Assembly (NCBI RefSeq): GCF_041200175.1
Contig: NZ_CP165727.1
Location: forward strand, 7,310,001 to 7,374,000
Direction: 5' to 3'
From: Streptomyces sp. R33
Lineage (GTDB): Bacteria; Actinomycetota; Actinomycetes; Streptomycetales; Streptomycetaceae
DNA length: 64,000 bases
The first letter of the stretch is position 1, and the number at the start of each line of letters is the position of its first letter. The notes under the pieces were generated by a model that was given only the letters and a program-made list of their open reading frames with translations, was not told the origin of the DNA and ran no database searches. A program made the position numbers and the translations under genes. Positions 38,282 through 47,570 of this stretch are shown piece after piece.

Positions 38282-39571
38282 TCAGCGGGCGGTGGTCTGC
38301 GGCGGCTTCTCGACGAGACCGCGGCGGTGCACCGGACGGGCCAGCAGGGCGCCGAGGAACCCCGCGAGCGCACCCCAGAGCAGGGCGAGGCCCACGTTGC
38401 GCCACAGCACCGGCTGCAGCTCCGTCTTCGCGCCCAGCATGCCGACGTCGCCGATGCCCAGCAGCGAGAGGCCGAACCGGGCCTCGAGGGCGGTCAGCAG
38501 GCACACCGTCAGGGTGGCGAGGGCGAGGGCCACGCCGAGGCGGAGCGCGTGCTGCCAGGCGCGGACGTGCGCGGGGGAGCGTACGGCCGCCAGGAAGCCC
38601 GCGGCGAGCAGCAGCACGGCGGCCACGGCCACCAGCCACCAGGCCCGGGAGTCCTGCTCCGCGAGCGAGCCCACGTCGACCCGGGACAGCTTCGGCCCGC
38701 GCAGCACCTGGTCCAGCAGCTGGGGCATCGGCAGCCCGAACAGCCCCTCGACCCGGCCGTCCCAGGCCCCGCCGAGGCCCAGGGTGAAAGCGAGCCAGGC
38801 GAGGTTCGGCAGGCCGAGCAGGATCACGGCGAACGTCCGGTCCGCATGCCCCTGCGTGAACGCCACGACCACGCCGACACCGAGGCCGATGACGACGTAC
38901 GCGAGGAGCAGCGCCACGGTGGCGAAGGCGGCGGGACGCACCGCCGCGTGGAAGCGGACCAGCCGGGCCGGCAGCGGGGCCCGGCGCGAGATCAGCAGCG
39001 CGATCAGCAACAGGCCCAGGATCCACAGCAGTCCGAAGAACAGGGTCGTGGGCACGGCGGCCCTGAAGCCGACCGTCGGGGAGGAGTCGAGGAGTTCGCC
39101 GAGGTCGGTGACCAGGGAGTCGCCGGTGGAGATGCCGAAGGTCTGGCGGGCGAGGAACGCGGTGCCGGTGAGGGCGAGCAGCCACAGCAGCACCAGCGGG
39201 ACGGTACGGGAGGCGAGTTCGCCCGGACGGGTCACCGCCCGGTTGTGCAGGGGACGCAGGAACAGCGAGCCGGCCGTGAGCGCCCCGGCGAGGCTCACCG
39301 AGAGCGGGAGTACGGACAGGCTCGCATGGGCGTCGGCCAGGAAGCCGGCCGCGCCGGTCACCTCGACGGATCCGCCGGCCGCCAGTACGACGACCGCCGC
39401 GACCACCCGGGGGAACGCTCCGCCGGGCAGGTCGGTGGCCCCCGCGCAGGCCAGTCCCGCCGCGGCGACCGCGGCCATCACCGCGAAGCCCGCCACGACG
39501 GCGACGAGGGCGTCCCGCCATGCCCCCGCGGAGCCCCCGGGTACCGAACTCGGTGCTGACGGACTGCTCAC
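38282..39571 (-). CDS. Polytopic membrane protein of the streptophobe type
   Basis: A 429-residue, almost entirely hydrophobic protein with about ten membrane segments (such as ALVAVVAGFAVMAAVAAAGL, TTLFFGLLWILGLLLIALLI, FATVALLLAYVVIGLGVGVV and LVAVAAVLLLAAGFLAAV). Loops carry conserved-looking LVRFHAAVRPAAF, FTLGLGGAWDGRVEGLFG and LPMPQLLDQVLRG. This layout matches the Streptomyces family NCBI calls streptophobe, of unknown function; the label is from memory. GTG 39571, with GGTGG upstream, starts VSSPSAPSSVPGGSAGA. It is divergent from the secreted/membrane protein gene at 39721 over 149 bp. Confidence 0.82.
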   Translation of the reverse strand: MSSPSAPSSVPGGSAGAWRDALVAVVAGFAVMAAVAAAGLACAGATDLPGGAFPRVVAAVVVLAAGGSVEVTGAAGFLADAHASLSVLPLSVSLAGALTAGSLFLRPLHNRAVTRPGELASRTVPLVLLWLLALTGTAFLARQTFGISTGDSLVTDLGELLDSSPTVGFRAAVPTTLFFGLLWILGLLLIALLISRRAPLPARLVRFHAAVRPAAFATVALLLAYVVIGLGVGVVVAFTQGHADRTFAVILLGLPNLAWLAFTLGLGGAWDGRVEGLFGLPMPQLLDQVLRGPKLSRVDVGSLAEQDSRAWWLVAVAAVLLLAAGFLAAVRSPAHVRAWQHALRLGVALALATLTVCLLTALEARFGLSLLGIGDVGMLGAKTELQPVLWRNVGLALLWGALAGFLGALLARPVHRRGLVEKPPQTTAR

Positions 39572-39720
39572 GGTGCCACCGTAGGCACGCTCGGCTTGCG
39601 GCCACCACCCGAGCGGCGCAGACAATGGTCCGCAGGAGTGCAAGAAATCCTGACATCTCCCTGTTCGACTCGCGGAGCGTCCACAGGGGCCGGAACTCCT
39701 CCGCCCGGGAAGTAGGGCAC

Positions 39721-41163
39721 GTGACCACGCAACCCTCCGGCCGGGAGCCGCAGGAGCCGACGCAGTCCATACATCCGTCGGCCGAGCGTCCCGCAGGTCC
39801 CCCCTCCGGCCCCCTCTCGGGCGGGCGGGAGGGGCCGCCGCCACCCCCGCCGCCGGCTCCGCCCGGAGGCACCCCACCGGGGCCGCCGTCGGGGCCGCCG
39901 TCGCGCGTCCCCTGGTGGCGCTCCCGGCCCCGGCTGGCCACCGCGCTCGTCGCGCTGGCCGCCGCCGTGGCCCTCGCCGTGGTCCTGACCCGGCCCGGCG
40001 GCGCCCCCTCCGCCGGCGGCGAGGTGTTCCTGCAGCCCGCCGCCGCGACCGGCCCGGACCCGTTCACGGAGTCCACCGCGGCGAAGGACGCCAGCCCTCC
40101 GCCGCAGACCGCCAAGCCGCCGGCCAGGCCGCAGAGCGCGGCGCCCACCGGCGCCATCGTCACGCGCAGCATCAGCGGCTCGGCGCCGGGCCTGTACGGC
40201 GGCACGAAGGCCACGGCGAGCTGCGACGTCGAGAAGCAGATCGGGGCGCTGACCGCCCAGCCCGCCAAGAACAGCGCCTTCGCCTCGGCGCTCGGCATCC
40301 CGCCGGCGACCGTACCCGGCTACCTGCGCTCGCTCACCCCCGTGCAGCTGGGCATGGACACCCGCGTCACCAACCACGGTTACCGCGACGGCAAGGCCAC
40401 CAGCTACCAGGCGGTGCTGCAGGCCGGGACGGCGGTACTGGTCGACGCCCGCGGCGTGCCGCGGGTGCGGTGCGCGTGCGGCAACCCGCTCGGGTCCCCG
40501 GTGGCGCTGAAGGCCAACCCGAAGCGGTCCGGGCAGCCGTGGAGCTCGTACGAGCCCAAGAACGTCGTCGTCGTCGCGCCGTCGGTGACCGTCGTCCGGA
40601 AGTTCGTCATCTACGACCGCCACGACCGGCACTGGTTCGAGCGTGACCGCGGCGACCACCACGGCAAGCGCGACAAGCCCGTTCCGCCGCCCGTGGTCCC
40701 GAAGCCGCCGATCACGCCGGTGCAGCCGAGCCCGTCGGTCACGAAGGCCTCGCCGTCCCCGGCGGGGTCGCCGACGAAGTCCGGGCGCCCTCCCGAGTCC
40801 CCGTCCAAGCCCGAATCCACGGCGCCGTCCGAGCCCGCGTCCAGGGCGCCTCTCAGGCCCGAACCGCCGACGCCGCCCCTGACGCCGACGCCGCCCCCGA
40901 CGCCGGAGTCCGAGGCGCCGCCCGCGTCCCTCACGCCGCCCGTCTCGAAGCCCGCGTCCGCGCCCGCGTCCTCGAAGCCGCCGGCGCCCCCGCCGAGCTC
41001 GTCGGAACCACCCTCTCCGGCCCCGCCGTCCCCGGTGGCGCCGGAGCTGAGGCAGAGGTCGAAGCCGCCCGGACCTGACCCGGACGAGACGCCCCGGGCA
41101 GGCACCCCGACCCCGCCTCCCACGACGGAGCGTCACGGAACCGACGGCGACGCCGGGAACTGA
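39721..41163 (+). CDS. Pro-rich single-pass surface protein (DUF6777-like)
   Basis: The 480-residue product has a cytosolic disordered head (GGREGPPPPPPPAPPGG), one helix (LATALVALAAAVALAVVLTR), then an outside domain of about 190 residues beginning GGEVFLQPAAATGPDPFTES, with ALGIPPATVPGYLRSLTPVQ, TRVTNHGYRDGKATSYQAVL and CACGNPLGSPVALK. The last 160 residues are a Pro/Ser/Thr/Glu-rich stalk that could span the cell wall. The domain resembles a Streptomyces family I recall as DUF6777. GTG 39721 follows GGGAAGTAGGG. It lies just upstream of the SpoIIE phosphatase gene (42-bp gap), a possible unit. Three Cys in the outside domain may bond. Confidence 0.83.
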   Translation: MTTQPSGREPQEPTQSIHPSAERPAGPPSGPLSGGREGPPPPPPPAPPGGTPPGPPSGPPSRVPWWRSRPRLATALVALAAAVALAVVLTRPGGAPSAGGEVFLQPAAATGPDPFTESTAAKDASPPPQTAKPPARPQSAAPTGAIVTRSISGSAPGLYGGTKATASCDVEKQIGALTAQPAKNSAFASALGIPPATVPGYLRSLTPVQLGMDTRVTNHGYRDGKATSYQAVLQAGTAVLVDARGVPRVRCACGNPLGSPVALKANPKRSGQPWSSYEPKNVVVVAPSVTVVRKFVIYDRHDRHWFERDRGDHHGKRDKPVPPPVVPKPPITPVQPSPSVTKASPSPAGSPTKSGRPPESPSKPESTAPSEPASRAPLRPEPPTPPLTPTPPPTPESEAPPASLTPPVSKPASAPASSKPPAPPPSSSEPPSPAPPSPVAPELRQRSKPPGPDPDETPRAGTPTPPPTTERHGTDGDAGN

Positions 41164-41205
41164 CGCGGGCGGGCATACGTGCGGGAACGGTGAGACCCTG
41201 GCTGC

Positions 41206-43272
41206 ATGGCCGAAAGGGGAGCGAGCCCCGACGTCGACTGGCCCGCGCAGCCGGACATGAGCCTCGCGCTCAATCGCATGGGCACCTTCGACTGGGACCT
41301 CGACAGTGGGCAGATGCATCTGGACCCCACCGCCCTCGAGGTCCTCGACCTGCGCCCGGAGGAGTTCAACGGCACCCCGGAGGGGCTGCGGACGCGGGTG
41401 TCGCCCGGCGAGGAGGTCCGGCTCGACGCCCGGGTGGCGCAGGCGCTCAAGGACGGCCGCAGCCACTACGGGGCGTACGTCCGCACCCGGCGCCGCGACG
41501 GCACCCCGGCCTGGTCCCACATCCAGGGCCACATCCTGCGCGACGCCAACGGTCGCCCGTACCGGATCATCGGGATCCTGCGCGACGCCGCCCACGACCC
41601 CGGCGAGCCCGGCGCCGGCGGGGAGCAGGCGGACGACCGGCGCCGGATGACCGGCGTCGTCGAGCGGACCAGCGCCATCCTGGCCCACGCCCGCACCGTC
41701 AACGACGTGACGGACGTCCTCAAGGACCCGGAGGCCCTCGGCCACCTCGGCGCGGTCAGCGTGATGCTCGGCATCGTGGACGGCGGCCGCATCCACCTCG
41801 TCGCGGAGGGGCAGCTCGGCTCGTACGTCCCGGAGATCGAGTACACGCGCATCGACGCGCAGTTCCCGATGAGCGAGGCCGTACGGAACCTGCAGCCGGT
41901 GTTCCTCGGCTCCCGCGAGGAGTTCCAGCAGCGCTACCCGCACCTCTGGCCGTACATCGAGCCGCTGGCCGTGCGCAGCGGCGTCTACCTGCCGCTGATC
42001 GCCCAGGGCCGGGCCATCGGCGCGCTCGGGTTGCTGTACCAGCGGGACGGGGACTTCACGGCCGAGGAGCGGAACCTGCTCGTCGCGCTCGGCAGCGGTA
42101 TCGCGCAGAGCCTCCAGCGCGCCATCCTGTTCGAGCAGGAGCACGACCTCGCGGAGGGCCTGCAACGGGCCATGCTGCCGCGCCGGATCCCGGAGGTGCC
42201 GGGCGCGCGGATCGCCGTACGGTACCGGGCCGCCAGGATGGGGCGGGACATCGGCGGCGACTGGTACGACGTGATCCCGCTCGGCGAGGGCCGGGTCGGG
42301 GTGATGATCGGCGACGTGGAGGGGCACGACACGGACGCGGCGGCCGTCATGGGCCAGCTGCGGATCGTCCTGCGGGCCTACGTCGCCGAAGGGCACACGC
42401 CCGGCACCGCCATGGCCCGGGCCTCGAGCTTCCTGCGGGAGCTCGAGACGGAACGGTTCGCCACCTGTACGTACGCCGAGGTGGACCTGAACACCGGCAT
42501 GCTCCAGATGGTCCGCGCCGGCCACCTCGACCCGGTCGTGCGGCGCGGCGACGGCACCTGCCACCGGGTCCAGGTGGCCGGCGGACTCCCGCTCGGGCTG
42601 CCGCCGCGCGAGCAGTCCGCAACCGGCCCCGGCTACCCCGTCACCAGCCTCGAACTGCACCCGGGCGACACCCTGGTGCTGTGCACGGACGGCCTGCTCG
42701 AACGGCCGGACGGCGACTCCGAGGCCGGCATCCGGGAGCTCATGGAAGCGGTCCACAGCGGCCCGGTCGACGTCGAGGAGCTCGCCGACGTCCTGTGCGA
42801 CCTCGTCGGCGACGCCGGCGTCGGGGACGACATGGCCCTGCTCCTGCTGCGCCGCCGTGGTACCCCCGCCCCGCGCGGCGGCGGCCCGCTGCGCCTGCGG
42901 CTCACCCCGGGCGACCCCGAGGGCCCGGCGATGGCCCGCCACCTGATCCGGGCGGCGGTGGCCGCGTGGGGCGCCGCGGAGCGGGCCGACGAGATCGAAC
43001 TGGCGGCGGACGAGCTGATGACGAACGCCCTCGTGCACACCGACGGCGGCGCCCACGTCAACGTACGGCTGACCGCGGAGGGCCGGATCCGGATCGAGGT
43101 CGAGGACTCCAGCAGCGCCCTGCCGCACCGGCGCGAGGCGGGCGACTGGGCGGTGTCGGGGCGCGGCCTGCTGCTGGTGGACCAGCTCGCGGAGGTATGG
43201 GGCGTGGAGCCCCGGGGCGGCGGGAAGTGCGTGTGGTGCGAGTTCACCGTCCCCGGGCACGACACCCCCTAG
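41206..43272 (+). CDS. PAS-GAF-SpoIIE (PP2C) phosphatase with C-terminal HATPase
   Basis: A 688-residue cytosolic signalling protein. Order: PAS domain (about 20-130; RMGTFDWDLDSGQMHLDPTA, PYRIIGILRDAAHDP), GAF domain (about 150-300; SVMLGIVDGGRIHLVAEGQL, YLPLIAQGRAIGALGLLYQR), SpoIIE PP2C phosphatase (about 320-560; MGRDIGGDWYDVIPLGEGRV, IGDVEGHDTDAAAVMGQLR, LVLCTDGLLERPDG, VGDDMALLLLRR) and an RsbW-like HATPase (about 575-680; ELAADELMTNALVHTDGGA, GRGLLLVDQLAEVWGV). All PP2C metal-ligand aspartates seem present. This is the usual Streptomyces anti-anti-sigma phosphatase plus kinase combination. The partner STAS protein is not in the window. Confidence 0.95.
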   Translation: MAERGASPDVDWPAQPDMSLALNRMGTFDWDLDSGQMHLDPTALEVLDLRPEEFNGTPEGLRTRVSPGEEVRLDARVAQALKDGRSHYGAYVRTRRRDGTPAWSHIQGHILRDANGRPYRIIGILRDAAHDPGEPGAGGEQADDRRRMTGVVERTSAILAHARTVNDVTDVLKDPEALGHLGAVSVMLGIVDGGRIHLVAEGQLGSYVPEIEYTRIDAQFPMSEAVRNLQPVFLGSREEFQQRYPHLWPYIEPLAVRSGVYLPLIAQGRAIGALGLLYQRDGDFTAEERNLLVALGSGIAQSLQRAILFEQEHDLAEGLQRAMLPRRIPEVPGARIAVRYRAARMGRDIGGDWYDVIPLGEGRVGVMIGDVEGHDTDAAAVMGQLRIVLRAYVAEGHTPGTAMARASSFLRELETERFATCTYAEVDLNTGMLQMVRAGHLDPVVRRGDGTCHRVQVAGGLPLGLPPREQSATGPGYPVTSLELHPGDTLVLCTDGLLERPDGDSEAGIRELMEAVHSGPVDVEELADVLCDLVGDAGVGDDMALLLLRRRGTPAPRGGGPLRLRLTPGDPEGPAMARHLIRAAVAAWGAAERADEIELAADELMTNALVHTDGGAHVNVRLTAEGRIRIEVEDSSSALPHRREAGDWAVSGRGLLLVDQLAEVWGVEPRGGGKCVWCEFTVPGHDTP

Positions 43273-43290
43273 ACAGCCGGCGGGCCCGGC

Positions 43291-44280
43291 TCAGACGGCC
43301 GCGTAGGGGCCCTGCTCCGCCTTGGTGGTCTGCAGGGCCGTCAGCCTGCGGACGAAGACGATGGCGAGGACGGCGGCGCCGACCGTGAACAGGTCGGTGA
43401 CGATCCCCATGGCGGACGCCGCGCGCAGCGCCTCCGGGGTCTCGGCCCGCTCGTACATCCGGCTGAAGGCGCGGTCGAACACCAGCGAGCCCACCCACAG
43501 GCCCCACCAGGCGTTCAGGGGCGCGGTGGACACCGGGCGGTGGGAGCCGTCGGGTGCGAACTGGGTGCTGGCGACCCAGATCTGCTTCGCGATCCGGAAC
43601 GGCAGGAAGAGGTTGCCGACCGGGATGAACCAGCTGCCGATGGCCCAGCCGCGGGTCTGCGAGAAGCCGTCGGGCCGGAAGATCTCGCCGTTCACGCGCA
43701 CGCGGTGGAACCAGATGACGAAGACGACCGCCGTCGCCAGCAGCATCACGAACTGGAGGACGCCGACGACGCCGGCCAGGACGTCCCCGCGCTCGAGCGT
43801 GCTGTCACCGACGCTCGACGGGTCCGCGATCAGGCGGTGCATGAGCGAGAAGACGTACCCGCTGATGCCCGCCGAGAACAGGTTGACGGCGGCTGCGACC
43901 GACAGCAGCGCGGTGAGCGCGACCGCCAGGCCGCGGGGGGAGCGGAGCACGTCGGTGTTGGTGTGCGGCGCCGGGTACGGCATGCCCGGGTACGGGGCGG
44001 CGGGGTACGGACCGGCGGGGTACCCGGGCTGGGGCTGCGCGGGGTAGGGCTGCGGGCCGGGGTGGGGCGGGGCGGGGTAGGCCTGAGCCGGGTACGGCTG
44101 CGGCGGCGCCGGCTGCGGGTACGGCTGCGCGGCGGGCGGTTGCGGTTGCGGCTGCGGCTGCGGCTCGGGCGAGGGAGCCGGCGACGGGGCTGCGGCCGGT
44201 GCCGGTGCCGGTGCCGCGGCCGGGGCCGGGGGCTGCGACGGGGGCGGAGCCGGCGGGCCCGGCGGCTCGTTGAAGGACAT
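43291..44280 (-). CDS. DUF4328 membrane protein with Pro/Tyr-rich head
   Basis: A 329-residue protein. The first 110 residues are disordered and built of PYPAQ/PYPAPP-type repeats rich in Pro, Ala, Gln and Tyr. Then come four hydrophobic helices with the DUF4328 signatures HRVRVNGEIFRPDGFSQTRG, WAIGSWFIPVGNLFLPFRIA and QIWVASTQFAPDG, ending near PLNAWWGLWVGSLVFDRAF. DUF4328 proteins are frequent in actinobacteria and unstudied. ATG 44280 (MSFNEPPGPPAPPPSQPP) is clear. It converges on the SpoIIE gene (18-bp gap) and is divergent from the phosphodiester glycosidase gene. Confidence 0.9.
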   Translation of the reverse strand: MSFNEPPGPPAPPPSQPPAPAAAPAPAPAAAPSPAPSPEPQPQPQPQPPAAQPYPQPAPPQPYPAQAYPAPPHPGPQPYPAQPQPGYPAGPYPAAPYPGMPYPAPHTNTDVLRSPRGLAVALTALLSVAAAVNLFSAGISGYVFSLMHRLIADPSSVGDSTLERGDVLAGVVGVLQFVMLLATAVVFVIWFHRVRVNGEIFRPDGFSQTRGWAIGSWFIPVGNLFLPFRIAKQIWVASTQFAPDGSHRPVSTAPLNAWWGLWVGSLVFDRAFSRMYERAETPEALRAASAMGIVTDLFTVGAAVLAIVFVRRLTALQTTKAEQGPYAAV

Positions 44281-44483
44281 GCGGTGTGTACCCCCCACGG
44301 GAACATGTGACGAAGAAGCGGGCGCCCGCTGACCTGCGGCGGGGCACGTCCGAACCATGCCAGCCCGGAATCCGGCCGCCAAATCCTTATCCGGGCCCGG
44401 ACAAGGAGCCCGTGCCCCGTGTGGCCGGGCGAATGGCTGAAACCGCGGGGCACGAACGGTCGTGCCCGTCCGGGGCGGGCCGA

Positions 44484-47400
44484 GTGGCCGATCCTGCCTG
44501 GGTGCTGAGCCTCCGTCCGCTGCTGCCCGTCCTGCTCACCGTGGCCCTGGCCGGCCCCGCCGGGGCGTCCGCCGCCGCGCAGGCCGACGGCATCGAGACC
44601 GCCCGTACCGGCCGGCAGGTCGCCCCCGGGATCCGACTGGAGTCGTACGACCGGCTGGAGGCCGACCGCTGGCTGCGGATCGACGAGCTCCTCGTCGACC
44701 TCGGTGGCCGCAGCGGCGTCCGCGCCGATTACCTGGGCGGCCACGGACCGGCCACCGTCGCCGAGGCTGCCGCGCACCACCCCGCAGGGCCCGGGCGGCG
44801 CGTGGTCGCCGCCGTGAACGGCGACTTCTTCGACATCCGCGGTACGGGCGCCCCGCTCGGCCCCGGCCTGGCGGGCGGCCGGCTGCTGCACTCCGCGACC
44901 CCCGGCCCCGGCGCGGCCCCGGCCGTCGGGTTCGGCGGCGACGGCATCGGGCGGGTCCTGCGCCTCGCACTCGACGGGAGCGTCACCCTGCCCGGCGGGG
45001 TGGTGCGGCCGCTCGCCGGGTACAACGCGGCCCGGCCCCCCGCCGCGGGCCTCGCCGCGTACACCGCCGACTGGCCGGGGGTGGAACTGCCCGCCGTGGG
45101 CACCGCCGTGACGGTCCGGGACGGCCGGGTCACGGCAGCCGCCCCGCCGGTACGCGGACCCACTCGCCGGGAACGCCCCGCACCCGGCACCACCGTGCTG
45201 GCCGCCGCCGGCGGTGCGGCCGCTGCCGAACTGGCCGCCCTGCGACCCGGGGACGCCGTGGGCGTCGCCGCCCGGGCCGTCCCTGACGCCGGACCGCTCC
45301 CGGTGGCGGCCGTCGGCGGGCGCGAGGCCCTCGTCGTGGCCGGCGTCGCCCAGAACCACGACGGCGAACCGAACAACACCGCCGCCCCGCGCACGGCCGT
45401 CGGTTTCTCGCGCGACGGGCGGCAGCTGCGGATCCTCACCGTGGACGGCCGCCAGCGGGACAGCGGCGGCCTCACCCTGACCGCGCTGGGCCGCCTGATG
45501 CACCGGCTCGGCGCGTACGAGGCCCTGAACCTCGACGGCGGCGGCTCCTCGACCCTGCTCGCGGGGCTGAGCGGGGCGTCGGCCCTCGCGCTGGAGAACT
45601 CCCCGTCGGACGGGCGGCTGCGGCCCGTGCCCAACGGGCTCGTCCTGACGGCCCCGGCGGGCTCCGGCCGGACCGCCGGCTACCGCGTCGAACCCGTCGG
45701 CGGCACCACGGAGGACCTCACCCGGGTCTTCCCCCGGCTCACCCGGACCCTCGAGGCCACCGGGTACGACGCACTGCTGGGCCCGGCGCCGGGCGCGCCG
45801 GTGTGGTCCGCCGACGGGGCCGGCACGGTCGACTCCGCCGGGGTGTTCCACGCCGTGCGCCCCGGCCGTGCGACGGCGCACGCCCGGCGCACGACGGCGC
45901 ACGGCGAGCTCCCGCTCGAGGTCCTCGGCCCGCTGACCCGGATCCGCCCCACGCAGGCCCGGATCGGGCTCGCGGAGCAGGGGGAGACCGCGGGATTCCG
46001 GCTGACCGGCTACGACGCGCAAGGCAGGGCCGCCGTCGTGGAACCCCGGGACGTGACCTTGGAGTTCGACCGCTCGCGATGGCGCGTCACCGATGACGGC
46101 CACGGCGGCTTCACGGTCACCGCCCTGACCCCCCAAGCCACGGGCCATCTCCGCGTCACGGTCCGGGCGGGCGGGGCTGCCGGGGCGTCTGCAGCGCCCG
46201 GAAGCCGCGGAGCGACCAGGGCATCGGGCGCCCTCGGGGCTCCCGGCACTTCCGGATCTCCCGGGGGCTCTGATGGCGCCTCCGGTCCCCGTGGTGCCGC
46301 AGGCACACCCGGCGGCGCGGGCATGCCCCGGACCGCGGGCCCGCGTGCCGCCGCGGGCAGGCCCGGCGTCGCGGGCAGGCTCGGCGTCGCGGGCAGGCCC
46401 GGTGCCTCCTTCGCGCCCGGTGACGCGGGCAGGCCCTGGACCGCCGGCACGTTCGGTGGCGCGGGGACGCCCTGGACCGCAGGCACGCTCGGCGGCGCAG
46501 GTGCGGCCGGGATGACAGGCGTGCCCGGGATCGCGGGCACGCCCCCTGCCGCCGGCACGCTCGGGCTTGCGGGAGCGTCCGATACCGGCGGCTCCGGTCT
46601 CACCGCCGAACTCGCCCTCGGCGTCGGGCTGGTGACCCTCCCGCTCACCGATCTGGCCGATGTAGCCGACTGGACCGGACCGGGGGCTTCCGCGACCGAG
46701 GGGCACTCCGGTGCGGGGCTCGCCCTGGATCTGCCCGGGGCGGCGGCTCAGCGGAGCGCGGCCCCGCCGCGGCCCCTTGCCGTCCCGGAGCTGGCCCGGT
46801 CGCTCACGCTCTGGGTCGGCGGCGACGGCTCCGGGGCCCGGCCCGCGGTGGAGCTGGCCGATGCCGACGGGGCCGCCGTCACGGTGCGCGGGCCCGCCGT
46901 GGACTGGACCGGCTGGCGGGAGCTCACCCTGCCGCTCCCGGCCACCGCCGAGCCGCCGCTCAGCGTGACCCGGCTTTCGGCGGCCGGGGGGACGGGCCCC
47001 GGACGGCTGGCCCTCGACACGCTCGGCGCCCGGACCCCGCCCACGGGGCCCGCCGCGGCGCCCGTGGTCCGGGATCCGATCGTGGCCACCGAGGCCGCGG
47101 TGCGGGCGCTGCCCTGGCGGTTCGCCGTCGGGGGCGAGGACGCCGCTGCCGACTTCGTGCTCACCGACGCCGCCCGCCCGCAGTTCGTGCACCGCGGCGT
47201 ACGGTTTCTGCCGCTCGACACCACCAAGCCCACCTTGGGGGGAGGCGGTCTGTCCCGGATGCGGGCCCTGCGCAAGGCTCTGGCGGCCGCCGCCCGGGAA
47301 CCGGCCACGGGCGCGGTGGCCGTCGTACAGGCGTATGCGCCGGACACCGTGGACCGCAAGGAAACGGCCCTGACGGCCCACCTGCTCGCCGAGTTCCGCC

Positions 47401-47570
47401 GTACCACCGGCAAACGCGCCGCCGTGCTCACCCTCGGCGCCCCGGCCTTCGCGGCGGGCCGCTCCGAGGGCGTGCTGTCCGTGGCTGCCGCGCGCACCGG
47501 ACGGACCGTGGTGGGCCTGGACGCCTTCGCCCCGGGGGACTGGCTCGCCGTCCGGGAAGGCACCCCCTAG
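44484..47570 (+). CDS. Secreted phosphodiester glycosidase (NAGPA-like) with collagen-like insert
   Basis: A protein of about 1,028 residues with a signal peptide (LRPLLPVLLTVALAGPAGAS, cleavage near ASAAAQA). The NAGPA/phosphodiester glycosidase domain covers about 90-400 with VVAAVNGDFFDIRGTGAPLG and the signature ALGRLMHRLGAYEALNLDGG followed by GSST. After a bacterial Ig-like part a Gly-X-Y-like tract (about 556-706; GAPGTSGSPGGSDGASGPRG, TAGTFGGAGTPWTAGTLGGA) intervenes before two C-terminal beta domains and an end segment (RGVRFLPLDTTKPTLGGGGL) that looks like a metallophosphoesterase core lacking its His/Asp ligands. The start may be GTG 44484 or GTG 44502. The stop shares a CTAG with the convergent modBC gene. 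Confidence 0.88.
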   Translation: MADPAWVLSLRPLLPVLLTVALAGPAGASAAAQADGIETARTGRQVAPGIRLESYDRLEADRWLRIDELLVDLGGRSGVRADYLGGHGPATVAEAAAHHPAGPGRRVVAAVNGDFFDIRGTGAPLGPGLAGGRLLHSATPGPGAAPAVGFGGDGIGRVLRLALDGSVTLPGGVVRPLAGYNAARPPAAGLAAYTADWPGVELPAVGTAVTVRDGRVTAAAPPVRGPTRRERPAPGTTVLAAAGGAAAAELAALRPGDAVGVAARAVPDAGPLPVAAVGGREALVVAGVAQNHDGEPNNTAAPRTAVGFSRDGRQLRILTVDGRQRDSGGLTLTALGRLMHRLGAYEALNLDGGGSSTLLAGLSGASALALENSPSDGRLRPVPNGLVLTAPAGSGRTAGYRVEPVGGTTEDLTRVFPRLTRTLEATGYDALLGPAPGAPVWSADGAGTVDSAGVFHAVRPGRATAHARRTTAHGELPLEVLGPLTRIRPTQARIGLAEQGETAGFRLTGYDAQGRAAVVEPRDVTLEFDRSRWRVTDDGHGGFTVTALTPQATGHLRVTVRAGGAAGASAAPGSRGATRASGALGAPGTSGSPGGSDGASGPRGAAGTPGGAGMPRTAGPRAAAGRPGVAGRLGVAGRPGASFAPGDAGRPWTAGTFGGAGTPWTAGTLGGAGAAGMTGVPGIAGTPPAAGTLGLAGASDTGGSGLTAELALGVGLVTLPLTDLADVADWTGPGASATEGHSGAGLALDLPGAAAQRSAAPPRPLAVPELARSLTLWVGGDGSGARPAVELADADGAAVTVRGPAVDWTGWRELTLPLPATAEPPLSVTRLSAAGGTGPGRLALDTLGARTPPTGPAAAPVVRDPIVATEAAVRALPWRFAVGGEDAAADFVLTDAARPQFVHRGVRFLPLDTTKPTLGGGGLSRMRALRKALAAAAREPATGAVAVVQAYAPDTVDRKETALTAHLLAEFRRTTGKRAAVLTLGAPAFAAGRSEGVLSVAAARTGRTVVGLDAFAPGDWLAVREGTP

